From NCBI RefSeq assembly GCF_003131205.1, contig NZ_QFFY01000003.1:372001-436000 (forward strand): 64,000 nt of DNA, in the 5' to 3' direction. Positions within the stretch are counted from its first letter, which is position 1; each line of letters opens with the position of its first letter. The translations under genes were made by a program, and so were the position numbers. Origin of the DNA: Occallatibacter savannae. GTDB lineage: Bacteria; Acidobacteriota; Terriglobia; Terriglobales; Acidobacteriaceae. The notes under the pieces were generated by a model, which saw only the letters and a list, made by a program, of their open reading frames with translations, searched no databases and was not told the DNA's origin. Positions 1 through 8,340 of this stretch are shown piece by piece.

Positions 1-1092
1 AACGGCATTGCCTGGGCTTTGAAGACCGATCAGTTCAACACCAATGGTCCGGCCGTGTTGTATGCCTTCGACGCCACTGATTTGAGCAAAACTCTTTACG
101 AGAGCGACAGTAACGCGACCCGAGATTCGGCGGGACCGGCGAATAAATTCTCCGTTCCGGTGGTAACGAACGGCAAGGTCTATGTAGCGACCAGACGCGA
201 GGTGGACGTATACGGGCTGCTGAACGGCGCCACGATGGCAGCCGCTCCGGTGATTACTCCGAAAGGGGGCACGTTCTCGGCGACACAATTGGTGACCATG
301 TCAACGGCGACTTCTTCGGCTTCAATCTACTACGCCCTCAACGGATCGACTCCCACCGCCGCCTCCACGTTGTATACGGGGCCGATCACGATCGGATCCA
401 ACACGACCGTCAAAGCCATTGCGGTTGCGCCTGGATACTTGCAGAGTAGCGTGAGCAGCGCGATGTTCACGTTCACGAGTCAGTGCCCTTCCCCGTCGGC
501 CAATGGCATCAATGTCTGCTCGCCTATCCAAGGAGCGAGCGGGTTATCGCCCGTTTCTATCAGTGCTGGCGCGACGGTCGCTGGAGGGGTGTATCGATTC
601 GAGTTATGGTCGGGCGGCACTAAGCTCGCGAGTGTGAGCAACAGCGGCGTCATGAGCCAGGCACTCTCGCTGGCGCCGGGAAGCTATCAGCTGACCTTTA
701 CCGCGTATAACGCGGCAGGGACTCATGTGTATGCGACGCGCAACATCACCGTAGCCAGCAGTGGGAGTGCCTCCTTCTCGCTCTCCGGCGGTCCATTTGT
801 AATCGGATGGCGCGGCGGCGCCATCCATGTTCCAATTAAGGTGACCCCGAGTGGCGGCTTTACGGGAACGGTTGCGCTTGCTTGTTCAGTAAGCCCCCCG
901 TCCGGAGGTGTCAGCATTCCCGCATGCACCATCTCCGCACAGCCCCCGGTGATTACAGGAAGCTCGGGCGTCACGGGTTATGCTTATGTCACTACCAAGA
1001 CGACGACCACCCTCGGAAACTATACGCTGAATCTGAAGGGCACTTCAGGGAGTCTCGCAAAGTCCATCAGTATTCCGTTTACCGTGAATTGA
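1..1092 (+). CDS. Secreted beta-propeller/Ig protein, C-terminal part (5' truncated by window edge)
   Basis: The reading frame is open from base 1, so the true start lies outside the window. The visible part encodes 363 residues. Residues 1-75 resemble the last blades of a PQQ-like beta-propeller (YAFDA, then KVYVATRREVDVYGLL). Residues 80-155 resemble a chitobiase/beta-hexosaminidase C-terminal domain (APVITPKGGTF, then IYYALNGSTPT). An Ig-like module with paired cysteines (CPSPS, INVCSP) follows at about 160-250, and a last beta-rich domain to the end. No catalytic motif is visible. The cysteine-containing module resembles the C-terminus of the FG-GAP protein at 9.8-11.3 kb. It is probably a secreted or outer-surface binding protein. 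Confidence 0.7.
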   Translation, partial: NGIAWALKTDQFNTNGPAVLYAFDATDLSKTLYESDSNATRDSAGPANKFSVPVVTNGKVYVATRREVDVYGLLNGATMAAAPVITPKGGTFSATQLVTMSTATSSASIYYALNGSTPTAASTLYTGPITIGSNTTVKAIAVAPGYLQSSVSSAMFTFTSQCPSPSANGINVCSPIQGASGLSPVSISAGATVAGGVYRFELWSGGTKLASVSNSGVMSQALSLAPGSYQLTFTAYNAAGTHVYATRNITVASSGSASFSLSGGPFVIGWRGGAIHVPIKVTPSGGFTGTVALACSVSPPSGGVSIPACTISAQPPVITGSSGVTGYAYVTTKTTTTLGNYTLNLKGTSGSLAKSISIPFTVN

Positions 1093-2156
1093 TTCGAAGT
1101 ATCGGTTTCTCAAAGGATCGATCTCTTTGGTAAAAGAATGAATTTCGGGCCAACGATAGAGGTGTGAACCTGGCTCCTTCGAACAACAACGATAGGACCA
1201 GACCAGTTCCCGGATGCCATCGAATTTACTGTCGCGTCCGGCATCTTCGGATGCAATGAGGAGTGGACGCTTTGCAGGCTTCTTTGAACGGAGCGGGTCC
1301 CCCCTCTCGCAAGCGCGAGTGCTGGTTGCCCGATCCTCAGCCTCACATTGGGACATTATTGTGAATCGAGGCGATGTCCTGGCTATCCCTTCGGGTGCCT
1401 TCTCAGCAACGTCGCTGCGATTGCCAAGAGAACGACGATGAGAACATCGACCCATCCCATTCACCGTGCCTCGTCCTCGGTGAATCTGGTGGCCATTCCT
1501 GAGCCGATCGATCGGACGGCCTGGCTGAACAGAACCACCACAAATGTGCGCCCTGTTGTACAAAAGTGGGAAATCGGGGTTCGGAACGTTCAGGTACTTG
1601 CCTGGGAGATACGGCTGAATCCCGAGACTACGAAGAGTTCTGGTGTGGACGAGCATCTCGGGAGGAGCGTGGCTCGGCTTGGAATCTTCATCGGTCACAT
1701 CGCAATGAAAGTTGAGCCCATTCCCGCTTGACTCAGGGGAACGATGGCCGTCATTTATCACGAGTGAGCCTATTGGCAGCGATGATACATGCACCAATGA
1801 CTACAGTCTCTGCGAACCCAGTCCTGCGATCGGGTTGCTCCCCACGTGCAATCACTCACTTCATTTTCTTCCATTCTCCCATCAGCGCGGGCTCCGCTCT
1901 GATCTCACTGGCTTCCTTCTGATAAGCAGGTGTGACAGCCTGCTTCGAAAGATGTCTGGAGGTAAGTACGCAGGACACGCACCGCAGAGTGGGGTCGGCA
2001 ACAATCCTTGTAGTCACAGAGGCGGGAGCCTGTCAGTTTCCAGACAGGACCAACATGGGCGAAGAACGGGCGAATCTGTAAACAGCTCTATCCATATATA
2101 AGCTAAGCCTTTTCTCGGCCCTCACCGCATCCAACTTATGAACAATTGGTTCCGCA
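1093..2156. other. 1-kb stretch without a convincing gene
   Basis: Several overlapping frames are open here, but none has family features, a ribosome-binding site or consistent composition. The only item of note is a 25-codon minus-strand frame at 1383-1460 that encodes one hydrophobic helix (VDVLIVVLLAIAATLL) and ends in basic residues. The stretch lies on the tRNA-fragment side of the likely island and may be decayed DNA. Confidence 0.4.
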
Positions 2157-2546
2157 ATGACCGAAGCTCTCAGCGCGCCTACGATAAATAATCCCATTCT
2201 CAACCCTCACAATTTGAAAAGGCGAACCTTGACTTTTGCGATGCTCAAGGTGAGCCTTCTTCGAAGGGACGCGGTTGCCTATGCAATTGAAACTGCCTTA
2301 TTCGAAATGGGCGGATCAATTCCCACGAAGATGGAGTGGAGTAACGGAACGAGGTTGCTCGAACTTCTCAGCAGCATTCTTCGGCGGCAGAGGAAAGGCG
2401 CGCCAAGCATTCGTGCTGTCCAGAACCTAATTGAAAAAGGGAATGCATATTACCTATTCGACGTTGTCCTGACTCCTAACCAAAGTGAGCGTCTCGGTTG
2501 GACTCTCAGCGAAGGGCGAAACAATAACCGTGAGGGTTCAACTTGA
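2157..2546 (+). CDS. Hypothetical protein, 129 aa
   Basis: I do not recognise a family. The product is soluble, with a helical middle section (about residues 28-95) and no signal peptide or membrane segment. The ATG start has no clear ribosome-binding site, and a later ATG at codon 29 is possible. It is the last gene before the tRNA-Leu fragment, so it would sit at the end of the putative integrated element. No neighbouring gene suggests a role. Confidence 0.35.
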   Translation: MTEALSAPTINNPILNPHNLKRRTLTFAMLKVSLLRRDAVAYAIETALFEMGGSIPTKMEWSNGTRLLELLSSILRRQRKGAPSIRAVQNLIEKGNAYYLFDVVLTPNQSERLGWTLSEGRNNNREGST

Positions 2547-2656
2547 TGTGACGATTCTGTAACCGTCAGTCGACAGATTGCGATACACAGGGATATCGTC
2601 TGCCGATTGGAACCAGCCATTTAGACATATACGATACTCTGCCCTACAGTCTCGAA

Positions 2657-2710
2657 TTGAGGTGCTGGCGCCCTCGAGGCATAGGGGTTCAAGTCCCCTC
2701 CTCCGCACCA
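2657..2710 (+). other. 3' half of tRNA-Leu(GAG): probable attachment-site scar
   Basis: The fragment starts at the anticodon loop TTGAGGT (2657-2663, anticodon GAG at 2659-2661). It continues through the 3' anticodon stem (2664-2668), a long class-II variable arm (2669-2682, short stem GCC/GGC), a perfect T arm (AGGGG, TTCAAGT, CCCCT at 2683-2699), the acceptor strand CCTCCGC, discriminator A and CCA at 2708-2710. No 5' half precedes it: the sequence upstream forms neither D arm nor acceptor strand. Truncation at the anticodon loop is the classic product of tyrosine-recombinase integration into a tRNA gene, where crossover occurs in that loop and the displaced 3' half marks the far end of the element. 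The intact gene and integrase would lie left of the window. Confidence 0.8.
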
Positions 2711-2764
2711 CTCACCTGCCAGAAAGCAGCTTTCAGCAACGCAGATTCTCTTCTACTCGTCATA

Positions 2765-3040
2765 GTGCTACACCTCATCGTGTCCATCTTCCTTATTGGA
2801 GTTGTCCTCGTGCAGCAGGAACGGTCGGCCGATCTCGCAGGCGCCTTCGACGGCCAGGGCTCGCAGACTGCATTCGGACCTCGGGCGCCGGCCGACGTGC
2901 TGACTCGACTGACTACTTGGGCAGCCGTGATCTTCATGATTAGCTCGCTTACCTTAACGATGCTGTACGCGCGCGGAACTCACTCGCGCGCCGTGCTGGG
3001 TGATCAGCCGACAGACCAAACAACGCCAGCCAACAAGTAG
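2765..3040 (+). CDS. secG: Preprotein translocase subunit SecG, start degraded
   Basis: SecG is the small accessory subunit of the SecYEG channel. The signature is clear: a first membrane helix (LHLIVSIFLIGVVLVQQ), the SADLAGAF-GQGSQTAFGPR loop, and a second helix (TTWAAVIFMISSLTLTML), then a polar tail. No ATG lies at the expected place. The only sensible in-frame start is GTG 2765, which loses about four residues from helix one, and I see no ribosome-binding site. The frame stays open upstream, but only because it reads through the tRNA-Leu fragment, whose CCA ends 54 nt before the GTG. In E. coli secG precedes leuU, a tRNA-Leu(GAG); here the order is reversed. It may be a recombinant or second copy rather than the housekeeping gene. 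Confidence 0.7.
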   Translation: MLHLIVSIFLIGVVLVQQERSADLAGAFDGQGSQTAFGPRAPADVLTRLTTWAAVIFMISSLTLTMLYARGTHSRAVLGDQPTDQTTPANK

Positions 3041-3483
3041 CACCAGTCCTTCGCGATTGGATTTAGGGCAGACCTTCGGGTCAGCCATTAGCCAATGATA
3101 GCGAACAGCCCAGACATCGGATCATGATCATCGAGAACAGCCCACCGCATACCGTGAAGTGAAGCTTACTGTTTCCTGAGAAATGGATTCGCGTACTCCC
3201 TTTTGCTTTTCGATTGCGTGAGAATTCGCCAACTGCAACGCAAGGCTTTTCTGGTTGATGTAGATGAGGTCAAGTCACAGGCTACTCGGACCTTTGACGA
3301 TCCATCGGCTGGTAGTTTCCGAGTTACGCATGGGTCTTTGACCTACCTATGTGATTGAAGTCGCGCCATCGTGGCCATTTTCGAAGGAGTAGCCCAAAGC
3401 TCACTCGCGACCACTAAAAAGACGGTTTTCCAGGAATCGTAGGCACTGGCCGACTTGAAGGAAGCGGCGGCTGGGGTAGACGG
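3041..3483. other. Gene-free stretch between secG and a response regulator
   Basis: I see no coding region here. The only structure is a copy of the dispersed palindromic repeat at 3274-3330, listed separately. Confidence 0.5.
3274..3330. repeat. Dispersed palindromic repeat, copy 1
   Basis: Left arm GGCTACTCGGA (3280-3290) and right arm TCCGAGTTACG (3318-3328) enclose a loop that begins CCTTTGACGATCC. The left arm and loop start are nearly identical to the copy at 39.3 kb. Confidence 0.6.
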
Positions 3484-4137
3484 ATGAGTGAAAGCCGCAT
3501 TCGAGTTGCAATCATCGACGATGACCAAGCGCTGCTAGAGGGTTTGCGTCAGATAATCGGAGGAGCCGATGGATTTGTCTGCACGGCTTGCCTCGGATCG
3601 GTAGAAGACGTTCTATCTCTGCTTCGCAAGGATCCGCCCGATGTACTGCTCCTCGATATTGAACTCCCTGGCATGCAAGGAGACGAAGCCGTCAGACTGC
3701 TGAGAAACGTCTGTCAGCGCACAGTGATTCTCATGCTGACAGTCTTCGCCGAGCGCGCCCAAATCTTTGAGTCGATTTGTAATGGGGCCAGCGGTTACCT
3801 ATTAAAAAGCACACCTCCGGAAACCCTTCTCGAGGGGATTCGCTCAGCTCAGTCTGGAGGCTCGCCGATCTCCCCCGAGATTGCCAGACATATTGTGGAT
3901 GTATTCCGACACAGCGGAGTTCAAGCGGAGACTTTGGCGGCTGATTCACTGGGAACACAGGAGATTCTGCTCCTCACTTTACTCGCCGACGGGTACAGTT
4001 ACTTGTCCGCCGCTGCCAAGATGAGCATAAGCGTGAACACCGTCCGAAATTACGTTCGCACAGCGTATGAGAAGCTTCAGGTGCACTCTAAATCCGAAGC
4101 GGTCAGCAAGGCGATTAGAAAGGGACTGATTCGATAG
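3484..4137 (+). CDS. NarL/FixJ-type response regulator
   Basis: This 217-residue protein has an N-terminal receiver domain with the acidic pair D12-D13, phospho-acceptor D58 (VLLLDIELPGM), a conserved Thr at 86 and Lys 108 (YLLKS). A C-terminal LuxR-type helix-turn-helix (about 155-215) includes MSISVNTVRNYVRTAYEKL. It should be a phosphorylation-controlled DNA-binding regulator. The LuxR domain opens with LGTQEILLLTLLADG rather than the usual LTPRE, so the first helix is divergent. No histidine kinase is adjacent, so it is an orphan here. A convergent orphan permease follows 123 nt downstream. Confidence 0.9.
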   Translation: MSESRIRVAIIDDDQALLEGLRQIIGGADGFVCTACLGSVEDVLSLLRKDPPDVLLLDIELPGMQGDEAVRLLRNVCQRTVILMLTVFAERAQIFESICNGASGYLLKSTPPETLLEGIRSAQSGGSPISPEIARHIVDVFRHSGVQAETLAADSLGTQEILLLTLLADGYSYLSAAAKMSISVNTVRNYVRTAYEKLQVHSKSEAVSKAIRKGLIR

Positions 4138-4260
4138 ACGTGTGTATCAATAATCTAAGCCATATGCGGCCTAAATGTGCCAGAACCTACACTATTTGAT
4201 AGTGCCGCTTACGGACGGCCAAGGGAAGTACGGCCGTATTCCCTGGCCACGTGCGCTCTC

Positions 4261-6678
4261 TTATCTGAGCGTTTCGATCGGATCCACCTTTGTCGCGCCC
4301 CTGGCTGGGACGTACGTCGCAACCCCGGCAACAATCAAGAACAGAGCCGGCCCCGCGATGAAGGCCACGATATCGTGGGAGTTGGTCTGATACAGAAGGG
4401 CAGTTAACAGCTTCATGACGATGAAAGCGGCGCAGATTCCGGCTGCCAAGCCAAGTGCGACCAGGAGCATGCCTTGGCGCATCACCATGTTCAGGATGTC
4501 GCTTCGGCTAGCACCAAGCGCGATTCTGATCCCAAATTCCTGTCGTCTCTGCTCCACCGAATACGATAAGGCTCCATAAACCCCCACTGTGGCGATCAGC
4601 GAAGCAGCCGCTGAAAATGCAGCAAGAAGCAGCAACATCGACCGTGGCTGCGCCCGGGCATCGTCGATCAGTTCGACAGCCTGTTCCACGTTTGAGAGCG
4701 GCTGTTCCGGATCGATCGCAGAGATTTCCGATCGTACTGTTCTAACCGCCTCTTCCGCTGACGAGTCGGTGCGTACCAACAGATTCATGTCGCTCCATGG
4801 CAGCTGGGGAAATGGAACATAGATCTGCGCCTGTGCATCTTTTTCCAGTCCCTGATTTCGCACGTTTCCTGAAACGCCAACCACTAACGCCGGCACAGGC
4901 TTCCGCCCGATCGTAATCTTCTTTCCAATGGCATCCTGTTTCGGCCAATACTGCCGTGCAAACGTTTCGTTGACGATTACGACGGCAGGCGCAGCTGAAT
5001 TGTCCCCGTCTACGAACGTTCGCCCGCTCCGAATGGGGACGCTCATAGTTCGGAACCACTGCGAGCTGATCGCTTCTATGTCCACGAATGGGCGATCTGC
5101 CAGCGACACTTCTGGTTGGCCCTCGGGCAGAACGGGTGTGATTCGCTTCGAACTCAGCGGCAGTGCTGCAGATATAGCCGCGGAACGTATGCCGACTCGT
5201 TGCGACAATCGCTCGAGCAGATCGTTGAAGAACGCAACCTGCTGCTCGCCCTTTCCATACTTAGTCGTGGAGAGCGAAACGTTCATGGTCAGCAAATGTC
5301 GAGGCTCGAATCCGGGATCGACTTTCAGAAGCTGACGGAAGCTTCGCACCAGCAGGGCTGCAGCAATGAGCAGTACAAGCGAACAAGCAACTTGCCCGAT
5401 GACCAGCAAACCGTTCATCTGAACTCGGGAATGTCCAAGGGAGCTTCCTCTCGCCCCGTCGCGCAAGCTTGTATTTAAGTCCGTGTGTGCCAGCTTCATT
5501 GCCGGGAACATGCCGAAGATGATCCCGGATGCAATGGAAATGGTGAGCGTAAAGATGACGACTCGCCAGTCCACGGTCACGGTGAATCCTCGAGGAATTT
5601 CGGCTGCACCCAGAAGTTCAAATCCGCGCGTAGCACCAACTGCGATTGCCACACCAAAGATCCCGGCGATCGCAGAGAGCAGAATACTTTCCGTAAGCAG
5701 CTGGCGCGCGATTCCAGAACGGCTGGCGCCGAGGGCCGCCCGAGTAGCCATTTCTCGTTGTCGGCCTAAAGCCCGGGAGAGGAGCAGACTCGCAACGTTG
5801 GCACACGCGATCAGCAGCACAACCGCCACTGCTGCCATGAGGATCATCATCTTCAAGCGAAGATCGCCAACTGCCTCATCCTGCAAGTAACGGGCACTCA
5901 TTACTGTTGTAGGAGAGGTGTCGGGAGCCGTCGGATTTTCTAAGGAATAGCGTCGATTCAGTAGAGCAAGTTCTTCGTTCCCTTCAGACAATGTGATCCC
6001 TTCCCGAAGGCGGGCAATGGTGTTCAGGTACCCGACACCCATGCGCAGTCGTTGTGGGCTCATGAGCGAGAACTCGAAATATCGGGGACTGAAGATCTGC
6101 GCATCTGGCATGAATGGGAATCGCGCACCTTCCGGTAGCACACCCACAACCGTACTCTCAACCGAATCGAGTTTGATTGCCTTTCCGACGATCTCAGGGT
6201 CGGAATGGTACCTACTGCGCCAAATGGCATTTCCAAGCACCACAACGTACCGGCCAGACGGTATTCCCTCCTCTTCAGTAAAAAGGCGACCAAGATATGG
6301 ACGAATGCCCAAGGTCGAGAAAAACGACGGGGAGACTCGAGCCACAGACATCTGAATTGGATCTCCCTCCCCGGCGAGGTTCAGGTCGTCATTGGTCCAG
6401 ACCGCAACCGACTGAAAGGATCGGTTCTCATCCCGGAGCAGTTCATAGCGCAACAGCGTTCCGCCATTCTCTTTTACGTTGTCCTTCGACGTGATGCTTA
6501 CAAGCTGATTAGGACGGGGATACGGGAATGGCTGAAGAAGAAGGGCATTGAGCAGGGTGAAGATTGCGCTGTTCGCTCCGATTCCGAGCGCGAGTATCCC
6601 TATCGTGGATAGCGCGAACACCGGCGCCTTCGCCAGCCCGCGCGCACCGAATCGAAGGTCGCGAAGGAGAGTTCGCAT
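4261..6678 (-). CDS. MacB-like orphan permease (ADOP family)
   Basis: The 805-residue product has the duplicated MacB/FtsX architecture. A first membrane helix (about 20-48, LALGIGANSAIFTLLNALLL) is followed by a periplasmic core domain, an FtsX block with three helices (about 275-400, VLLIACANVASLLLSRALGRQREMA), another helix (about 410-435), a second periplasmic core, and a second FtsX block (about 685-800, ending PARGATKVDPIETLR). MacB permeases work with an ATPase that carries lipoproteins, peptides or drugs across the envelope, but no ATPase gene is present here. That matches the acidobacterial duplicated orphan permease group. The family is certain; the substrate is unknown. Confidence 0.9.
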   Translation of the reverse strand: MRTLLRDLRFGARGLAKAPVFALSTIGILALGIGANSAIFTLLNALLLQPFPYPRPNQLVSITSKDNVKENGGTLLRYELLRDENRSFQSVAVWTNDDLNLAGEGDPIQMSVARVSPSFFSTLGIRPYLGRLFTEEEGIPSGRYVVVLGNAIWRSRYHSDPEIVGKAIKLDSVESTVVGVLPEGARFPFMPDAQIFSPRYFEFSLMSPQRLRMGVGYLNTIARLREGITLSEGNEELALLNRRYSLENPTAPDTSPTTVMSARYLQDEAVGDLRLKMMILMAAVAVVLLIACANVASLLLSRALGRQREMATRAALGASRSGIARQLLTESILLSAIAGIFGVAIAVGATRGFELLGAAEIPRGFTVTVDWRVVIFTLTISIASGIIFGMFPAMKLAHTDLNTSLRDGARGSSLGHSRVQMNGLLVIGQVACSLVLLIAAALLVRSFRQLLKVDPGFEPRHLLTMNVSLSTTKYGKGEQQVAFFNDLLERLSQRVGIRSAAISAALPLSSKRITPVLPEGQPEVSLADRPFVDIEAISSQWFRTMSVPIRSGRTFVDGDNSAAPAVVIVNETFARQYWPKQDAIGKKITIGRKPVPALVVGVSGNVRNQGLEKDAQAQIYVPFPQLPWSDMNLLVRTDSSAEEAVRTVRSEISAIDPEQPLSNVEQAVELIDDARAQPRSMLLLLAAFSAAASLIATVGVYGALSYSVEQRRQEFGIRIALGASRSDILNMVMRQGMLLVALGLAAGICAAFIVMKLLTALLYQTNSHDIVAFIAGPALFLIVAGVATYVPARGATKVDPIETLR

Positions 6679-6987
6679 AGGCCCCGATTATACGAACTTC
6701 TCAGTCTGAAACTCGCCGCGGGCTTGAAATTTCTCCTCATTACGAGATGAAACCTCCAAGCCATGTCTGCGAACGGTGTGCGAACAGAGAGAAGGAATTG
6801 CGAGCACCAGAGTTGGCAGCTCTGACTCAAGCAATTATCGGCAACTCGTCTCGTCTGGACATCCAGGCAAATTGCGCATTTGGCAGGATTCAACTGGCCA
6901 GTTGCCAGAATGACAATTGAATTACCTTCGGTTGACACCTGCCTGTGTTGATGAAGCGCAGTCTTCTGTGCAGTAGGAGGCTCTCTC
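6679..6987. other. Divergent intergenic region with one long palindrome
   Basis: This region separates the minus-strand permease from the plus-strand ferritin-like gene and must hold both promoters. It contains the palindromic repeat at 6832-6919. I see no coding sequence. Confidence 0.5.
6832..6919. repeat. Dispersed palindromic repeat, copy 2 (long-loop variant)
   Basis: Outer arms CAATT/AATTG (6832-6836 and 6915-6919) and inner arms GGCAACT/AGTTGCC (6840-6846 and 6900-6906) pair around a loop of about 53 nt. The inner arm is the core of the repeat family found elsewhere in the window. Confidence 0.5.
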
Positions 6988-8124
6988 ATGGAGCAAACAA
7001 ACCGATCGAAAGGGGCGATTGATCGCCGTTCCTTCGTTACGAACGGATTAGCGGCTGCGGGCCTTGCAACGGCCGGAGTTGGACTGCTGAGCAGCGGTTC
7101 ATCGGCACTCGCAGATGACGAGGAGGGTGAACACAGCAGGCGCTTATCAAGAGGAGATGCTGCGCTGTTGCGGTTCGCCGCTGCGGCAGAGATCCTGGAA
7201 ACTGATTTCTGGGTGCAGTACAACGAACTCTGTGGCATTCCCGACAAGGAAGTTCCAGGGGGGAGCGGAAATGCTGCATTTACCGCAGCTCTCTCGGTGC
7301 TGGACGCGGACATGGCCCAGTATGTTCATGACAATACTGACGATGAGTTCACGCATCAGAATTTCCTAAATGCCTATCTGGTTTCGAAGGGTGCCGATCC
7401 TGTCGATCTAGAGCCCTTCCGGACTCTAGTGGGAAGCACTGCGAAGGGCTCAAGCGGCAAGCTGAGACTCACAAATTTGATGGAACTCACGCTGGATACG
7501 AGTTGGTGGACCCGATATCGCAGCGATTCGCACAATCCGGACCTCGATCCAAGCTTTGTTTTCCCGCAAGCTGTACCAACCCTGGCGGTCGGGAAACACA
7601 CTGCGATCCCCAGGACGGACGCCGACACCACGGACCCAAACTTCCTTCAGGCGATTGCAAACACTGCTGGTTTCCATATGCCGACCATCGAGCAGGGCGG
7701 CAACAGCTTATATCCGGCGATGGCGCAGAGAGCAAGCAGCGTCGAGGTGCTGAGGATTCTCATCAGCATCGGACCGACCGAAACGATGCACTTCCAGACC
7801 TGGGCAGATAAGGCGGGAAATGCTCCACCGCTTACAGCGGTTGATCCGGTGACTGGAGTTTCGGTGACATTCCCCGATCTGAATTCTCCCCCGTTCGGTG
7901 GCGAGCAGTTTCAGACGAACCTGATCATGCCGGAGCCTTGTCCCTTCATAAGCCGTAAGCTTCCGAAATGCTCGGTGATACGGCCGACAGAGACCAAGGG
8001 GATCGCCAAAGGGGTTGTCAAATTCCTGACGGACATGGGGCTCTTCTCCGGTCAATCTCCAGCGTTCTTCAGCCTGATGCGCGATCTTGCCGAAGATGCC
8101 GATGAGGCAAGGCGAGAACACTGA
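6988..8124 (+). CDS. Tat-exported ferritin-like domain protein
   Basis: The 378-residue product begins with a twin-arginine signal (IDRRSFVTNGLAAAG, cleavage expected near residue 42). A ferritin-like four-helix region follows: RFAAAAEILETDFWVQYNELCG at about 58-80, MAQYVHDNTDDEFTHQNFLNAYL at about 105-130, and MELTLDTSWWTRY later. Glu and His residues at ligand-like spacing suggest a di-metal site, but I cannot confirm all ligands. A strong AGGAGG lies 7 nt before the ATG. The upstream gene is divergent and a hairpin terminator follows, so it is transcribed alone. The family is common in soil bacteria and its reaction is not established. Confidence 0.8.
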   Translation: MEQTNRSKGAIDRRSFVTNGLAAAGLATAGVGLLSSGSSALADDEEGEHSRRLSRGDAALLRFAAAAEILETDFWVQYNELCGIPDKEVPGGSGNAAFTAALSVLDADMAQYVHDNTDDEFTHQNFLNAYLVSKGADPVDLEPFRTLVGSTAKGSSGKLRLTNLMELTLDTSWWTRYRSDSHNPDLDPSFVFPQAVPTLAVGKHTAIPRTDADTTDPNFLQAIANTAGFHMPTIEQGGNSLYPAMAQRASSVEVLRILISIGPTETMHFQTWADKAGNAPPLTAVDPVTGVSVTFPDLNSPPFGGEQFQTNLIMPEPCPFISRKLPKCSVIRPTETKGIAKGVVKFLTDMGLFSGQSPAFFSLMRDLAEDADEARREH

Positions 8125-8199
8125 ACCGGCTTTGGATTTGCAGCTAGTGATACAAGGGAATTCCAAAATCATTGTCAGAAGGATTCACGGTAATCGCAG

Positions 8200-8242
8200 A
8201 AGAGAAATTCCAGGAGTACGAAGCTCCTGGAATTCTCTTTGA
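8200..8242. terminator. Bidirectional hairpin terminator
   Basis: Arms AGAGAAATTCCAGGAG and CTCCTGGAATTCTCTT pair almost perfectly around TACGAAG, with a T-rich run on either strand. The hairpin lies between the convergent ferritin-like and beta-propeller genes and can serve both. Confidence 0.65.
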
Positions 8243-8340
8243 GAACCAGCCTTCCGCGTCGGCAGTCATCAGACCGCAATGAACAGCGAGCAGTGAACAA
8301 CATTCTTGGCAAGTGCTCCCTCAAGTAAGGCTCGCGTCGG

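Noticed and set aside
1045..1797. 250-residue minus-strand gene
   Set aside because: Composition is Arg/Ser/His-rich and noise-like, it has no family pattern, and it overlaps the end of a real plus-strand gene.
2580..2710. Complete tRNA-Leu gene
   Set aside because: No acceptor 5' strand, D arm or 5' anticodon-stem strand precedes the fragment.
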